From Methylobacterium cerastii (lineage in GTDB: Bacteria > Pseudomonadota > Alphaproteobacteria > Rhizobiales > Beijerinckiaceae), in contig NZ_BPQG01000051.1 in the NCBI RefSeq assembly GCF_022179125.1, positions 40,088 to 104,087 of the forward strand: a stretch of DNA of 64,000 nt, in the 5' to 3' direction. The position numbers and the translations under genes are program-made. Positions 8,275 to 17,071 of this stretch are shown piece after piece. Position 1 is the stretch's first letter. Each line of letters starts with the position of its first letter. The notes below the pieces were generated by a model. That model was given only the letters and a program-made list of their open reading frames with translations. It had not been told where the DNA came from and searched no databases.

Positions 8275-8976
8275 TTAAGGCGTGCCGGCGCTGCACAGAG
8301 CGGGCGCGAGGGCGGCGAGCGCGGGGCGATAGGCTGACAAGTGCAAGCCGTCGCGCATCGCGCCGGGCTTGGCGAAGCCCGTGGTCCCGTCTCGGATGGC
8401 GGCGAACGGGTCGGCGAAGCGGCAGCCGAGGCGCGTGCACAGGGCCTTCAGGCGCTCCGAGTAGTCGCCGACCGCCAGCGGGTCGAGGCGTCCGTCGAGC
8501 TCGCGCCCGATCGGCGGAAGCGCGGTGACCACGAGGCGATCCGTCGTGGCCGTCAGCTGCCGGATGATCCGCGTCGCGGCCGCCTCGTAGCGCGCCGCCG
8601 CGGCCGGGTCGCGCGGGTCGTTCTTGGACAGGATGTCGTTGGTGCCGATCGTCAGCACGGCGGCCCGCGGACGCACGGGAAACCGCAGGGTCGCGACGAG
8701 GTCGGCGTAGACCGGTGCGGTGGCGCCGCTGACGCCGCCGTTGACGAGTTCCAGGCCGCAGGGCCGCTGGGCCGGGGCCTGCAGCTCCGCGTGGGAATCG
8801 CCGGCCAGGAACACGTAGGCCGCCGGCGCCTCGTCGAGATGCGCCTGCACCGCGTAGAGCCGTCCCAGGGCGTAGGCCCGTACGTTGACAGGGGCGGTGG
8901 CGAGCATCCGCCCGACCAGGATGCCGGCGCCGACGAGCAGCACGGCGGTGGCGGCGAGCGCGACCCGGCGCCTCAT
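8275..8976 (-). CDS. SGNH/GDSL hydrolase, membrane-anchored or secreted
   Basis: A 233-residue protein starting at ATG 8976. After MRRR comes a hydrophobic segment (VALAATAVLLVGAGILVG), a signal anchor or uncleaved signal. The SGNH blocks are visible: GDSHAE with the nucleophilic serine, NGGVSG, TIGTNDIL with the block III asparagine, and DGLHLSAY with the catalytic Asp and His. The protein is an extracytoplasmic esterase or acetylhydrolase of unknown substrate. Its ATG overlaps the trmO stop by four bases (ATGA), so the two are co-translated. Confidence 0.82.
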   Translation of the reverse strand: MRRRVALAATAVLLVGAGILVGRMLATAPVNVRAYALGRLYAVQAHLDEAPAAYVFLAGDSHAELQAPAQRPCGLELVNGGVSGATAPVYADLVATLRFPVRPRAAVLTIGTNDILSKNDPRDPAAAARYEAAATRIIRQLTATTDRLVVTALPPIGRELDGRLDPLAVGDYSERLKALCTRLGCRFADPFAAIRDGTTGFAKPGAMRDGLHLSAYRPALAALAPALCSAGTP

Positions 8977-9479
8977 GCGCGGACGGTCCCGGCTCGGTCG
9001 ACCGTGGCCCCGGGCCGGGAATCGGTGGTGGCGTAGTAGGGCTTGATGTCGAGGAGCGGCGTGCCGTCGAGGCAATCGAGCCCGCGTACCGTCAACGTCG
9101 CGCCATCGCGCCCTAGCAACTCCACCACAGAGAGCGCGATCGGGTTGGGGCGCGCCGGCGAGCGCAGCGAGAACGTGCCGCGGCTCCCGTTCGCGTGGCG
9201 CGGGCGCTGGACGAGGAGGCCGCGCTCGGCCCGGTCCATCCAGTAGAGCAGGATCAGATGGCTCGCGCCCTCGACGTTCCGGAGGCCCGCGGCGTAAACC
9301 GGATCGACCTCGACGGTGCAGGCCGCGTCGGTCTGCAGCCCGTTCTTCGGGCACTGCCCGCGGATGGTCCACGGCGTGCGGATACGGCCGATGAAGTGCA
9401 CGCCGGCATCGGCCTGCTCGGGGAGGGCGATTGCCTCCTCGCCCTCGCGGCGCGCGAAATCGTTGCTGTCAGCGTCCAT
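8973..9479 (-). CDS. trmO: TrmO, tRNA (N6-threonylcarbamoyladenosine-37-N6)-methyltransferase family
   Basis: A 168-residue TsaA/TrmO fold protein starting at ATG 9479. Family motifs are FIGRIRTPW at the first strand, GASHLILLYWMDRAERGLL, the SAM-binding segment SPARPNPIALSVVELL, and DGTPLLDIKPY near the end. TrmO methylates t6A37 of tRNA-Thr reading ACY codons. It shares a transcript with the SGNH hydrolase by overlap, though the two have no obvious functional link. Confidence 0.85.
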   Translation of the reverse strand: MDADSNDFARREGEEAIALPEQADAGVHFIGRIRTPWTIRGQCPKNGLQTDAACTVEVDPVYAAGLRNVEGASHLILLYWMDRAERGLLVQRPRHANGSRGTFSLRSPARPNPIALSVVELLGRDGATLTVRGLDCLDGTPLLDIKPYYATTDSRPGATVDRAGTVRA

Positions 9480-9597
9480 GGCGTCCCGACCGGTCCGTCC
9501 GGCGGCTTTCCGACAAGTCGGCGCGGACCGCAAGCCCCGCCTCGCGCGACCGGGCAGGGGGGTGTAGAGCCGAGACGAAGCAGCAAGGGGATCGCGC

Positions 9598-11091
9598 GTG
9601 ATCGAGAACGAACTGCGCCCGATGGAGGCGGTGGCCGACGTCGCGACCGCCGTGGACCGGCTCGTCGAGCTGCATGCCGGCGCGACCCAGGCCCTGCGCA
9701 CGGCGCTGACCCGGACCCTCGACGGCGGCACGCCGCCGGACGCCGCCGAGCGGCTGCAGTTCCGCTACCCCGAGCTGCGCGTCACCTACCGGCCCGCCGG
9801 CCCGGTGCCGCGGATCAGCCGCGCCACCGCCAAGATGCAGGCGCCCGGCACCTACAGCACCACCGTGACCAGCCCCGCGGACTTTCGCGCCTACCTGACG
9901 GCGCAGCTCGAGCCGCTGGTGGCCGATTACGGCGTCGGGCTCGAGGTCGGCCTGAGCGCGCAGGAGATCCCGTATTCCTACGTGCTCGAGCCGGGCACCG
10001 ACCTCGGCGCCGGGCGGGTGAGCCCGGCCGAGCTCGCGACCTGGTTCCCGGTGCCGCTGCTGTCGCTCGTCGGCGACGAGATCGCCGACGGCCTGTGGCA
10101 GCCAATGGCCGACGAGCCGCGCCCGCTCGCCCTGTTCGACGCCGTGCGAGTGGATTACTCGCTGCGCCGCCTCGTGCACTACACCGGCTGCGACTGGCGC
10201 GAGGTGCAGCCCTGGATCCTGCTCACCAACTACCACCGCTACGTCGACCAGTTCGTCCGCCACGGACTGGAGCGCCTGGCCTCGGGCGCGGAGGGCTTCA
10301 CCAAGCTGGTCATGCCGGGCGGCATCACCGTGACGCGCGGCGAGGCGGCGTCGGCCGATCCGGCGGCGCTGATGGCGGCCTCGCCCTGGCATCGCTTCCA
10401 GATGCCGGCCTACCACCTCGTCGCGGAAGGTGCCGACGGCACCGCGCAGGGCACCACGCTCGTCAACATCGGCGTCGGCCCGTCGAACGCGAAGACGATC
10501 ACCGACCACCTCGCGGTGCTGCGTCCGCATTGCTGGCTGATGGTCGGACATTGCGGCGGCCTGCGGCAGTCGCAGACCATCGGCGACTACGTGCTCGCCC
10601 ACGGCTACATGCGCCGCGACCGCATCCTCGACGAGCTGGTGCCGCCGGACGTGCCGGTGCCGGCGCTCGCCGAGGTGCAGCTCGCGCTGCAGGCCGCGGC
10701 CGCGCAGGTGACGGGCGAGAAGGCCGACGCGCTCAAGCGCCGCCTGCGCACCGGCACCGTCGTCACCTACGACGACCGCAACTGGGAGCTGCGCTTCAGC
10801 CAGGAGCGCCGCCGGATCAACCTCAGCCGCGCCATCGGCGTCGACATGGAAAGCGGGACGATCGCCGCGCAGGGCTACCGGCTCCGCGTCCCCTACGGCA
10901 CCCTGCTCTGCGTCTCCGACAAGCCGCTGCACGGCGAGATCAAGCTGCCGGGCGCGGCCAACGCGTTCTACGAGCGCGCGGTGGCCGAACACCTGCTGAT
11001 CGGGCTCGCCGCCCTCGACATCCTGCGCGGCGACCGCCACGGCCTGCACTCGCGCAAACTCAGGAGCTTCGACGAGCCGCCGTTCCGGTAG
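9598..11091 (+). CDS. amn: AMP nucleosidase
   Basis: A 497-residue enzyme that splits AMP into adenine and ribose-5-phosphate. GTG 9598 follows AAGGGG by seven bases. The N-terminal Amn-specific domain (residues ~1-180, FRYPELRVTYRP, YSYVLEPGTDLG) precedes a nucleoside-phosphorylase-like catalytic domain with MVGHCGGLR, GYMRRDRILDELVPPDVPV and VDMESGTIAAQGYR, where the Met-Glu pair contacts ribose. Length matches the family. It stands alone between divergent and convergent neighbours. Confidence 0.93.
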   Translation: MIENELRPMEAVADVATAVDRLVELHAGATQALRTALTRTLDGGTPPDAAERLQFRYPELRVTYRPAGPVPRISRATAKMQAPGTYSTTVTSPADFRAYLTAQLEPLVADYGVGLEVGLSAQEIPYSYVLEPGTDLGAGRVSPAELATWFPVPLLSLVGDEIADGLWQPMADEPRPLALFDAVRVDYSLRRLVHYTGCDWREVQPWILLTNYHRYVDQFVRHGLERLASGAEGFTKLVMPGGITVTRGEAASADPAALMAASPWHRFQMPAYHLVAEGADGTAQGTTLVNIGVGPSNAKTITDHLAVLRPHCWLMVGHCGGLRQSQTIGDYVLAHGYMRRDRILDELVPPDVPVPALAEVQLALQAAAAQVTGEKADALKRRLRTGTVVTYDDRNWELRFSQERRRINLSRAIGVDMESGTIAAQGYRLRVPYGTLLCVSDKPLHGEIKLPGAANAFYERAVAEHLLIGLAALDILRGDRHGLHSRKLRSFDEPPFR

Positions 11092-11101
11092 AGCGTCCTC
11101 G

Positions 11102-12262
11102 CTATTTCAGCGTGCCGGCAATCCAGCCGATGATCGCGTCGGCGACCTCGCCGTTGTTGGTCTCCAGCATCATCATGTGGCCGTTGCCGTGGATGCCGTG
11201 CTCGGCCAGCGCCAGCCGGTCGGGCTTGGCGCCGGCCTGTTCGAGGAAGGCGCCCGTGCAATCGTCCATAGTCGCGCGGAACGACGCCTCGGCCGTGACG
11301 ATCACGGCGGGCACGCGCGCGAGGTTCGGCAGCTTGCGTGCCGGCTCGGCCTGGAGCCAGCAGCGGATCTGGCCGGGGCGGAGCGGCGCCTCGGACTGCG
11401 CCACCACCAAGTCCGTCGAAGACGAGACCGGCGGATCGAAGGTCAGCGGCACGCGGGTGATCCCGTAGGGCCGCGCGCGGGCCTCGCCGACCTTCTCGTA
11501 CCAGTCGGCGCCGCCCTTGAAGCGGATGTCGTAGAAGGTCGGCCCGTTCGGCTCGACGGCGACGTGTGCCTTCACGAGGTCGGGCCGCCGGTCGGACACC
11601 GCCCAGCCGAACACGCCGGCCTGCGAGTGCGTCAGCAGGACGGAGGGACCGATCTTCTCCAGAAGCGCGATCAGCGCCGGGTCGACGAGCTCCTCGCTGC
11701 GCAGGGCGCTGGCGATGAACGGGACCTGCGAGAAATAGAACTGGTCGAACGCCGCGTTGCCCTTCACGCCGGCTCCGCCCGGCCAACGGGTGTGGAGCTT
11801 GGCCTGCGGGAACAGGCCGAAGTTTTCCTGGCCCGTGAAGATCGTCTCGAGGTCGTTCGGCGCGAGGCGCGCATAGGGCCCGTAGGCCTCCGGGTTGTCC
11901 CCGGATCGGCCGCGCCCGACCTGATCGACCACGTAGACCGCAAAACCCTTCTCGACGAAGCGGTCGACCCAGCCGGGACGGCCGTCGGGCGTGCCGAGGA
12001 AGTTGACACCGGTCTGCGCCGTGCCGTGCACCATCACCACGGGGTAGGGCTGCGTCACCTGCGCCGGCGCGTGATACTGGACGAACATCTGCCCGACCGC
12101 AGCCGCCTTGCCGCCGGCCGTCTCGTAGGTGCCCCCGACGAAGAAGTAGCCCTCGCGCTGCGCCGGCTTGAAGGTCGCCGGGTGGTCGGGGGCGGGCTCG
12201 GCCAGGGCCAGCGAGCCGAAGCACAGCAGCGCGCATACGCCGCCCAGGACGGGTTTCCGCAT
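11102..12262 (-). CDS. Secreted alpha/beta-fold hydrolase (esterase-like)
   Basis: A 386-residue protein starting at ATG 12262 after a strong GGGAGG. The signal peptide covers residues 1-21 (GGVCALLCFGSLALA). The oxyanion strand is VVMVHGTAQTG and the acid/His region includes HGIHGNGHMMMLETNN. The nucleophile elbow reads THSQAG, with threonine in place of the usual first glycine of G-x-S-x-G; related bacterial proteins show the same Ser-Gln context. The protein probably acts in the periplasm on an ester or lactone. It is convergent with amn, ten bases away. Confidence 0.82.
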   Translation of the reverse strand: MRKPVLGGVCALLCFGSLALAEPAPDHPATFKPAQREGYFFVGGTYETAGGKAAAVGQMFVQYHAPAQVTQPYPVVMVHGTAQTGVNFLGTPDGRPGWVDRFVEKGFAVYVVDQVGRGRSGDNPEAYGPYARLAPNDLETIFTGQENFGLFPQAKLHTRWPGGAGVKGNAAFDQFYFSQVPFIASALRSEELVDPALIALLEKIGPSVLLTHSQAGVFGWAVSDRRPDLVKAHVAVEPNGPTFYDIRFKGGADWYEKVGEARARPYGITRVPLTFDPPVSSSTDLVVAQSEAPLRPGQIRCWLQAEPARKLPNLARVPAVIVTAEASFRATMDDCTGAFLEQAGAKPDRLALAEHGIHGNGHMMMLETNNGEVADAIIGWIAGTLK

Positions 12263-12385
12263 CGTGACCTCCCATCGACGTTCTGTTCGCGTCGGATGGG
12301 ACGCTAGCAGCCGGACAGCGTTCGCGTCAGGCCGGATGGAGTGGGGACCGAGAGGGCGAAGGCCGTCTGTCCCGGCACGCGTCCG

Positions 12386-14863
12386 TCACCGCCGCCCGCC
12401 CCACATCCCGGTGCGTTCCGAGCGGGCCTGCTCTTCCGCCGCCAACAGGTCCGGCGGGGCGTCCTCGGTGGCGCGGGCGCCGCCGGCCGAGAGGATCAGG
12501 GCGGCGAGGTCGTCGCCGTCGATGCGGCACCGGGTGCCTTGGGTCCCGCCGGCATCGGGCGTGCACACCACCTCGCGGCGGCGCAGGTATCGGGCGAGCT
12601 GGCGGGCGAGGTGGCCGCCCTGGCCGTCGACGCCCGTGAGTCGCACGGTGCGGCCGCGGAACGAGAGCGTGCCGGTGTCGATCACCTCGGGCACGCCGCG
12701 CGCCTCGGAGCCGGGGGGCTGTGCGGCGGGCGCAGCCGGTGCGGGGGCGGCGGTCGCCGGCTCGGCCGGCTGCGGCTCGGCCTTCGCCGCGGAGGGGCGC
12801 TTTCGGCCCTTCGCCATCTGGGCCGAGGCGCGCTGCACGAAGTCGCGGAAGATCGAGGCCGGGACGTCGCCGCCGCCGACGCGGTTCATCGACGAGTTGT
12901 CGTCGTTGCCGACCCAGACGCCGACGACCATGTCCGGCGTCATGCCGATGAACCAGGCGTCGCGATAGTCCTGCGTCGTCCCGGTCTTGCCGCCGACCGG
13001 CTGGCCGGACACGCGCGCGCCCTTGCCGGTGCCGCCGTCGACCACCGCCTGCAGCGAATCGAGCATCATCGTGCGGCTGTCGCCCGGCAGGCCGGCCGCG
13101 GGCTTGGCGTCCGGGTGGACGTAGAGCGGGGCCGCCGCGCCGCCGCGGATCGCGTGGATGTCGAAGCTCTCCACCGGCGTGCGGTTGGCGAGCACCCCGG
13201 CATAGGCGCGCGTCATCTCCAGCAGCGTCACCTCGGCCGAGCCGAGGGAGAGGCTCGGCACGTTCGGCAGCTCGGACTGGACGCCGAGCCCTTTGGCCGT
13301 CGCGATCACCGCCGGGATGCCGAGCTCGTCGCCGAGCTGGGCCGCCACCGTGTTGATCGACAGGGCGAAGGCGGTCCGCAGCGGCACCGCGCCGCGGAAG
13401 CGGTTGTTCGAATTCTGCGGCTCCCAGTCGCCGATCTGCACCGGGCGGTCCACCAGCACGGTCTCCGGCGTCAGGCCGTTCTCGTAGGCCGTGAGGTAGA
13501 CGAACAGCTTGAACAGCGAGCCGGCCTGCCGCTTGGCCTGGGTCGCGCGGTTGAACTGGCTGTCCTCGTAGTCGCGCCCGCCCACCATCGCGAGGATCGC
13601 GCCGTCCTTGGACATCGCGACGAGGGCGCCCTGGCCGATCTTCTTCTTGCCGCCCTCGGCGTCGAGGCGCCGGGCGACGACGCCTTCGGCGAGGCTTTGG
13701 AGGTCGAGGTTCAGGGTCGAGCGCACGGTGAGGTCGCCGGGCGCGTCGGTGAGCTTCTTGGCGTCGGCCGCCAAGAGGTCGAGGAAATAGTTGCTGCCCG
13801 GCGGCGTCTCGGGGGGCGTGCGCAGGGTCACGGTCTTGGCGCGCGCCGCGTCGGCCGCTTCCGCGGTGATCGCGCCGGTCTCGACCATGGTCTGCAGCAC
13901 CACGTCGGCGCGCTCCTTGGCGCCGCCGAAGTTGCGCGTCGGGGCGAGCTGCGAGGGCGCCCGCACCAAACCGGCGAGCATCGCCGATTCCGGCAGGGTC
14001 AGGGCCTTGGCGCCCTTGCCGAAGTAGCGCCGCGCCGCAGCGTCGATCCCGTAGGCGCCGGCGCCGAAATACGCGGTGTTGAGGTAGCCGAGCAGGATGT
14101 CGTCCTTGCTCATCTCAGATTCGACCCGCAGCGCCAGGAACGCCTCCTGGACCTTACGGCGCAGGGACTTCTCCTGGTTGAGCGAGGTGAGGCGGACATA
14201 TTGCTGGGTGATCGTCGACCCGCCCTCGCGCACGCCGCCGCCGACGGCGTTGCGCCACGCCGCGCGCATCAGCCCGCGCAGGTCGATGCCCCAGTGGCTG
14301 TAAAAGCGCCGGTCCTCGATCGCGACGATCGCCTGGGCGAGGTGGGGCGGCAGGTCGGCCTTGGTGATCGGCTGCCCGCGGAACGCGCCGCGCGTGGCGA
14401 AGACCCGGCCGTCGTCGGCCTCGACGGTGAGCGCCCGCTGGCCCTGGTCGATCACCACGCCGCCGAGCGGCGGCAGAGTCAGGAAGGCGAACAGGACGTA
14501 GGCGGCCAGCGCCGCCAGCGGCAGGGCGACGACGAGCGCGGCCGCAATGAGGATGGGGCGCAGCGGCCTTCGACGAAACGCCAGAAGTGACCGGGCGGGC
14601 AGCGCCGCCTCCGCACTCTCGACCGGAGCGCCCGGATCAGCTGCCGCCGCCGCCCGGCGCCGCGCTGCGAGGCCGCCGACGAGCGAGCCGGTGGCGCGCG
14701 CCGCATCCCGACCCGTGCGGCCGGCACCCCGCGCCGCTCCCGCGGCGAGGATGCCGAGCTGGCGCGCCAGGACCTTGGCGGCGGCGGCCGCTTCCCGCGC
14801 CGCGGCGCCCGTGTCGGGCGGGGCAGCGTCGGGGGGGCGTCGATCCGGGTCGGGTGAGCTCAT
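12386..14863 (-). CDS. PBP1A-family bifunctional peptidoglycan synthase with C-terminal SNase-like domain
   Basis: An 825-residue protein from ATG 14863, preceded by AGGAA; ATG 14902 would add 13 residues across an operator-like palindrome. A cytoplasmic Ala-rich tail (~1-100) leads to one membrane span (ILIAAALVVALPLAALAAY). The glycosyltransferase domain follows (AIVAIEDRRFYSHWGID, REGGSTITQQYVR), then the transpeptidase with SLFK, SIN and KTGTT motifs. After a Pro/Ala linker the last ~100 residues (FRGRTVRLTGVDGQGG ... AEEQARSERTGMWGG) look like a truncated staphylococcal-nuclease fold. The enzyme polymerises and cross-links cell wall. Confidence 0.9.
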   Translation of the reverse strand: MSSPDPDRRPPDAAPPDTGAAAREAAAAAKVLARQLGILAAGAARGAGRTGRDAARATGSLVGGLAARRRAAAAADPGAPVESAEAALPARSLLAFRRRPLRPILIAAALVVALPLAALAAYVLFAFLTLPPLGGVVIDQGQRALTVEADDGRVFATRGAFRGQPITKADLPPHLAQAIVAIEDRRFYSHWGIDLRGLMRAAWRNAVGGGVREGGSTITQQYVRLTSLNQEKSLRRKVQEAFLALRVESEMSKDDILLGYLNTAYFGAGAYGIDAAARRYFGKGAKALTLPESAMLAGLVRAPSQLAPTRNFGGAKERADVVLQTMVETGAITAEAADAARAKTVTLRTPPETPPGSNYFLDLLAADAKKLTDAPGDLTVRSTLNLDLQSLAEGVVARRLDAEGGKKKIGQGALVAMSKDGAILAMVGGRDYEDSQFNRATQAKRQAGSLFKLFVYLTAYENGLTPETVLVDRPVQIGDWEPQNSNNRFRGAVPLRTAFALSINTVAAQLGDELGIPAVIATAKGLGVQSELPNVPSLSLGSAEVTLLEMTRAYAGVLANRTPVESFDIHAIRGGAAAPLYVHPDAKPAAGLPGDSRTMMLDSLQAVVDGGTGKGARVSGQPVGGKTGTTQDYRDAWFIGMTPDMVVGVWVGNDDNSSMNRVGGGDVPASIFRDFVQRASAQMAKGRKRPSAAKAEPQPAEPATAAPAPAAPAAQPPGSEARGVPEVIDTGTLSFRGRTVRLTGVDGQGGHLARQLARYLRRREVVCTPDAGGTQGTRCRIDGDDLAALILSAGGARATEDAPPDLLAAEEQARSERTGMWGGRR

Positions 14864-14877
14864 CGCGTTCCTGAACG

Positions 14878-14893
14878 GGTACAGATCTGTACC
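14878..14893. promoter_or_regulatory. Perfect 16-nt palindrome, probable operator of the PBP1A gene
   Basis: GGTACAGATCTGTACC equals its own reverse complement over all 16 bases. It lies 14 bases upstream of the preferred ATG at 14863 and would be inside the coding sequence if translation began at 14902. Such GTACA-N4-TGTAC sites are typical of dimeric TetR/GntR-type regulators. The regulator is not identifiable here. Confidence 0.5.
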
Positions 14894-14992
14894 GGTGCAC
14901 ATGCGGAGCGACCGCCCCCGGGTTGCGCCGTTCTAGAACGATCGGGCCGGGCGAAGCTATGCCGTTCGCCGCCCGGCGGAATTGGCGATGGA

Positions 14993-15628
14993 TCAGACCC
15001 CGTGGCGGAAGGGCATCGGCGAGCCGGCCGCCTCGTGGCGGTCGCGCAGGCGGACGCCGAGGATCACCAGCAGCACGCCGAAGGCGACCGCGTAGGCACC
15101 GAGCCACCACGTGAGCACCAGGGCCGACATGCCCGGCTCGACCAGCAGCACCCCACCGAACAGGATCGAGACCAGGCCGCCGAGGCCGAGCCACCAGCGG
15201 CCGAAATGCAGGTGGAGGCGGAAGGCCGCCGCGATCATCAGGGCGCCCGTCACGATCGCCCAGATCGCCACCAGCAGCACGAAGGCCCACACGGCGGCGC
15301 CGGGCACGAAGAAGGCCGCCACGCCGACGAGGATGTCGAGCAGACCTTCGATCAGCAGGAAGCCCCAGCGCTCGTGCGCCTGCGCCGCCCGCACGGACGC
15401 GATGATTGCGAAGATGCCGTCGGCGACCATGTAGGCCGTGAAGAACCACACCAGCGAGAGCACGAAGGCTGCCGGCGCCACGAAGGCGAGCACGCCGAAC
15501 AGGATCGCGACCACGCCGCGCAGGGCGACGAGCCACCAGTTGCGCGCGAGCGTCCGGCTCATGGCATCGAGGCGCGCGATGCCGACGAGCGGAACGCCGG
15601 CCGGGTTGGTTCGGGTGAAGAGGGCCAT
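14993..15628 (-). CDS. HdeD-family (DUF308) membrane protein
   Basis: A 211-residue protein starting at ATG 15628 with about six membrane spans in a repeated pattern: NWWLVALRGVVAILFGVLAF, LVWFFTAYMVADGIFAIIAS, ERWGFLLIEGLLDILVGVAA, VWAFVLLVAIWAIVTGALMI, RWWLGLGGLVSILFGGVLLV and LVLTWWLGAYAVAFGVLLVI. The repeated W.L.L.G...I..G motif is the HdeD signature. E. coli HdeD is linked to acid resistance, but most members are uncharacterised. The gene is divergent from the EmrA-like gene. Confidence 0.85.
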   Translation of the reverse strand: MALFTRTNPAGVPLVGIARLDAMSRTLARNWWLVALRGVVAILFGVLAFVAPAAFVLSLVWFFTAYMVADGIFAIIASVRAAQAHERWGFLLIEGLLDILVGVAAFFVPGAAVWAFVLLVAIWAIVTGALMIAAAFRLHLHFGRWWLGLGGLVSILFGGVLLVEPGMSALVLTWWLGAYAVAFGVLLVILGVRLRDRHEAAGSPMPFRHGV

Positions 15629-15694
15629 CGTGTCGGCTCGCTGAGAATTCGGAATGTCGGTCCGGCGCAGAACGCCGCACCGCAAACGCGCGTT

Positions 15695-15725
15695 CCCACC
15701 GCGACGTCGGCACCGACGCGGTGGG
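15695..15725. repeat. GC-rich inverted repeat between hdeD-like and emrA-like genes
   Basis: CCCACCGCG at the left pairs with CGCGGTGGG at the right, and TCGG pairs with CCGA inside, leaving a three-base bulge. It sits between two divergent genes and could be an operator or a 5' hairpin. No role can be assigned from the sequence. Confidence 0.4.
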
Positions 15726-15841
15726 CGCGCGCGAGGTCCGGAACTTTGCGGCCGCGCCGGCTTTTGAGTCCGCGAGGCGGGTGTTCGATCGCTCCGGCCA
15801 CTCACGGGTGGCGGGACGCGCGTGGGCGGTTATCTTATCCG

Positions 15842-17071
15842 ATGCTAGACGAACAGCGCCAGGCGACGGCCCTGGATCAGCCGACGCGCCCGCTCGAAGA
15901 CCGCGCCGTGCCCGAGCGCCGCGACATCATCGACCTCAAGCCGCCGGAGGACGACGCCCCGGTCGACGACGAGGCGCAGGACAAAGCGAAGGCCGGCTCC
16001 GAACAGGAGGACGATTCGGACGACGAGGACGAAGAAAACCGCCCGGGCATCCTCAAGCGTCATCCGTGGTGGTTCGTCCTCGGCGGCATCGCGATCGTGC
16101 TGCTCGGGGTGGCCGGGTTCTTCTACTGGCAGATCTACTTGCATCCTTACGAATCCACCGACGACGCGTTCGTCGACGCGCGCCAATTCTCGGTCGCCCC
16201 GAAGGTGTCAGGCTACGTCGTCGCCGTCGCGGTGACCGACAACCAGCACGTCGAGACCGGGGCGACGCTGTTCCAGATCGACCGGCGCGACTACCAGGTC
16301 GCCCTGGAGCAGGCGCAGGCGCAGATCGCGTCGGCGAAGGCCTCGATCCAGAACGTCGACGCGCAGGTGGAAGCGCAGAAGGCGCAGGTCGAGGTCGCCA
16401 AGGCGCAGGTGACGCAGAACCAGGCGGCGCTCGACTTCGCGAAGGCGGACGCGGCCCGCTACAAGGATCTCGCGAGCCGCGGCGCCGGCACCGTCCAGCA
16501 ATCGCAATCCTCGACCTCGACCCTCGAGCAGCGGCAGGCGTCTCTCACGAGTGCGAATGCCAGCGTCACGCAGGCGCAGAAGCAGATCGGCTCGCTTCAA
16601 GCGCAGCGGGCGTCGGCCGAGGCGAGCCTCGCCAACGCCGAGGCGCAGGCGGCGCAGGCCGTGCTCAACCTCGGCTACACGACGGTGACGGCGGCACAGC
16701 CGGGCCGTGTCGTCCAGCTCACCGGCGCGGTCGGGCAATACGCCCAAGCCGGCCAGTCGCTGGCGATGTTCGTGCCCGACGAGAAGTGGGTCGTCGCCAA
16801 CTACAAGGAGACGCAGATCACCGACATGCGCCCCGGCCAGTCAGTGCGGATCGAGATCGACGCGTATCCGGACCGCAGGATCAGCGGCAAGGTCGCCTCG
16901 GTGCAGCCGGGCTCCGGCACCGCCTTCAGCCTCCTGCCGGCGCAGAACGCCACCGGCAACTACGTGAAGGTGGTGCAGCGCGTGCCGGTGAAGATCGTCG
17001 TCGACGAGTGGCCACAAGACGTGTCGATCGGCCCGGGCATGTCGATCGTGCCGACGGTGCGGGTGCGATGA
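15842..17071 (+). CDS. HlyD/EmrA-family secretion adaptor
   Basis: A 409-residue inner-membrane adaptor starting at ATG 15842. An unusually long acidic cytoplasmic tail (residues ~35-70, rich in D/E, e.g. EQEDDSDDEDEE) precedes one span (WWFVLGGIAIVLLGVAGFFY). Then come STDDAFVDARQFSVAPKVSG, a long Ala/Gln-rich coiled coil (~residues 150-275), and the second lipoyl and barrel regions (GQYAQAGQSLAMFVPDEKWV). No Shine-Dalgarno is evident; TTATCTTATCC lies directly before the ATG, so a leaderless message is possible. Its stop overlaps the next gene (ATGA). Confidence 0.9.
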   Translation: MLDEQRQATALDQPTRPLEDRAVPERRDIIDLKPPEDDAPVDDEAQDKAKAGSEQEDDSDDEDEENRPGILKRHPWWFVLGGIAIVLLGVAGFFYWQIYLHPYESTDDAFVDARQFSVAPKVSGYVVAVAVTDNQHVETGATLFQIDRRDYQVALEQAQAQIASAKASIQNVDAQVEAQKAQVEVAKAQVTQNQAALDFAKADAARYKDLASRGAGTVQQSQSSTSTLEQRQASLTSANASVTQAQKQIGSLQAQRASAEASLANAEAQAAQAVLNLGYTTVTAAQPGRVVQLTGAVGQYAQAGQSLAMFVPDEKWVVANYKETQITDMRPGQSVRIEIDAYPDRRISGKVASVQPGSGTAFSLLPAQNATGNYVKVVQRVPVKIVVDEWPQDVSIGPGMSIVPTVRVR

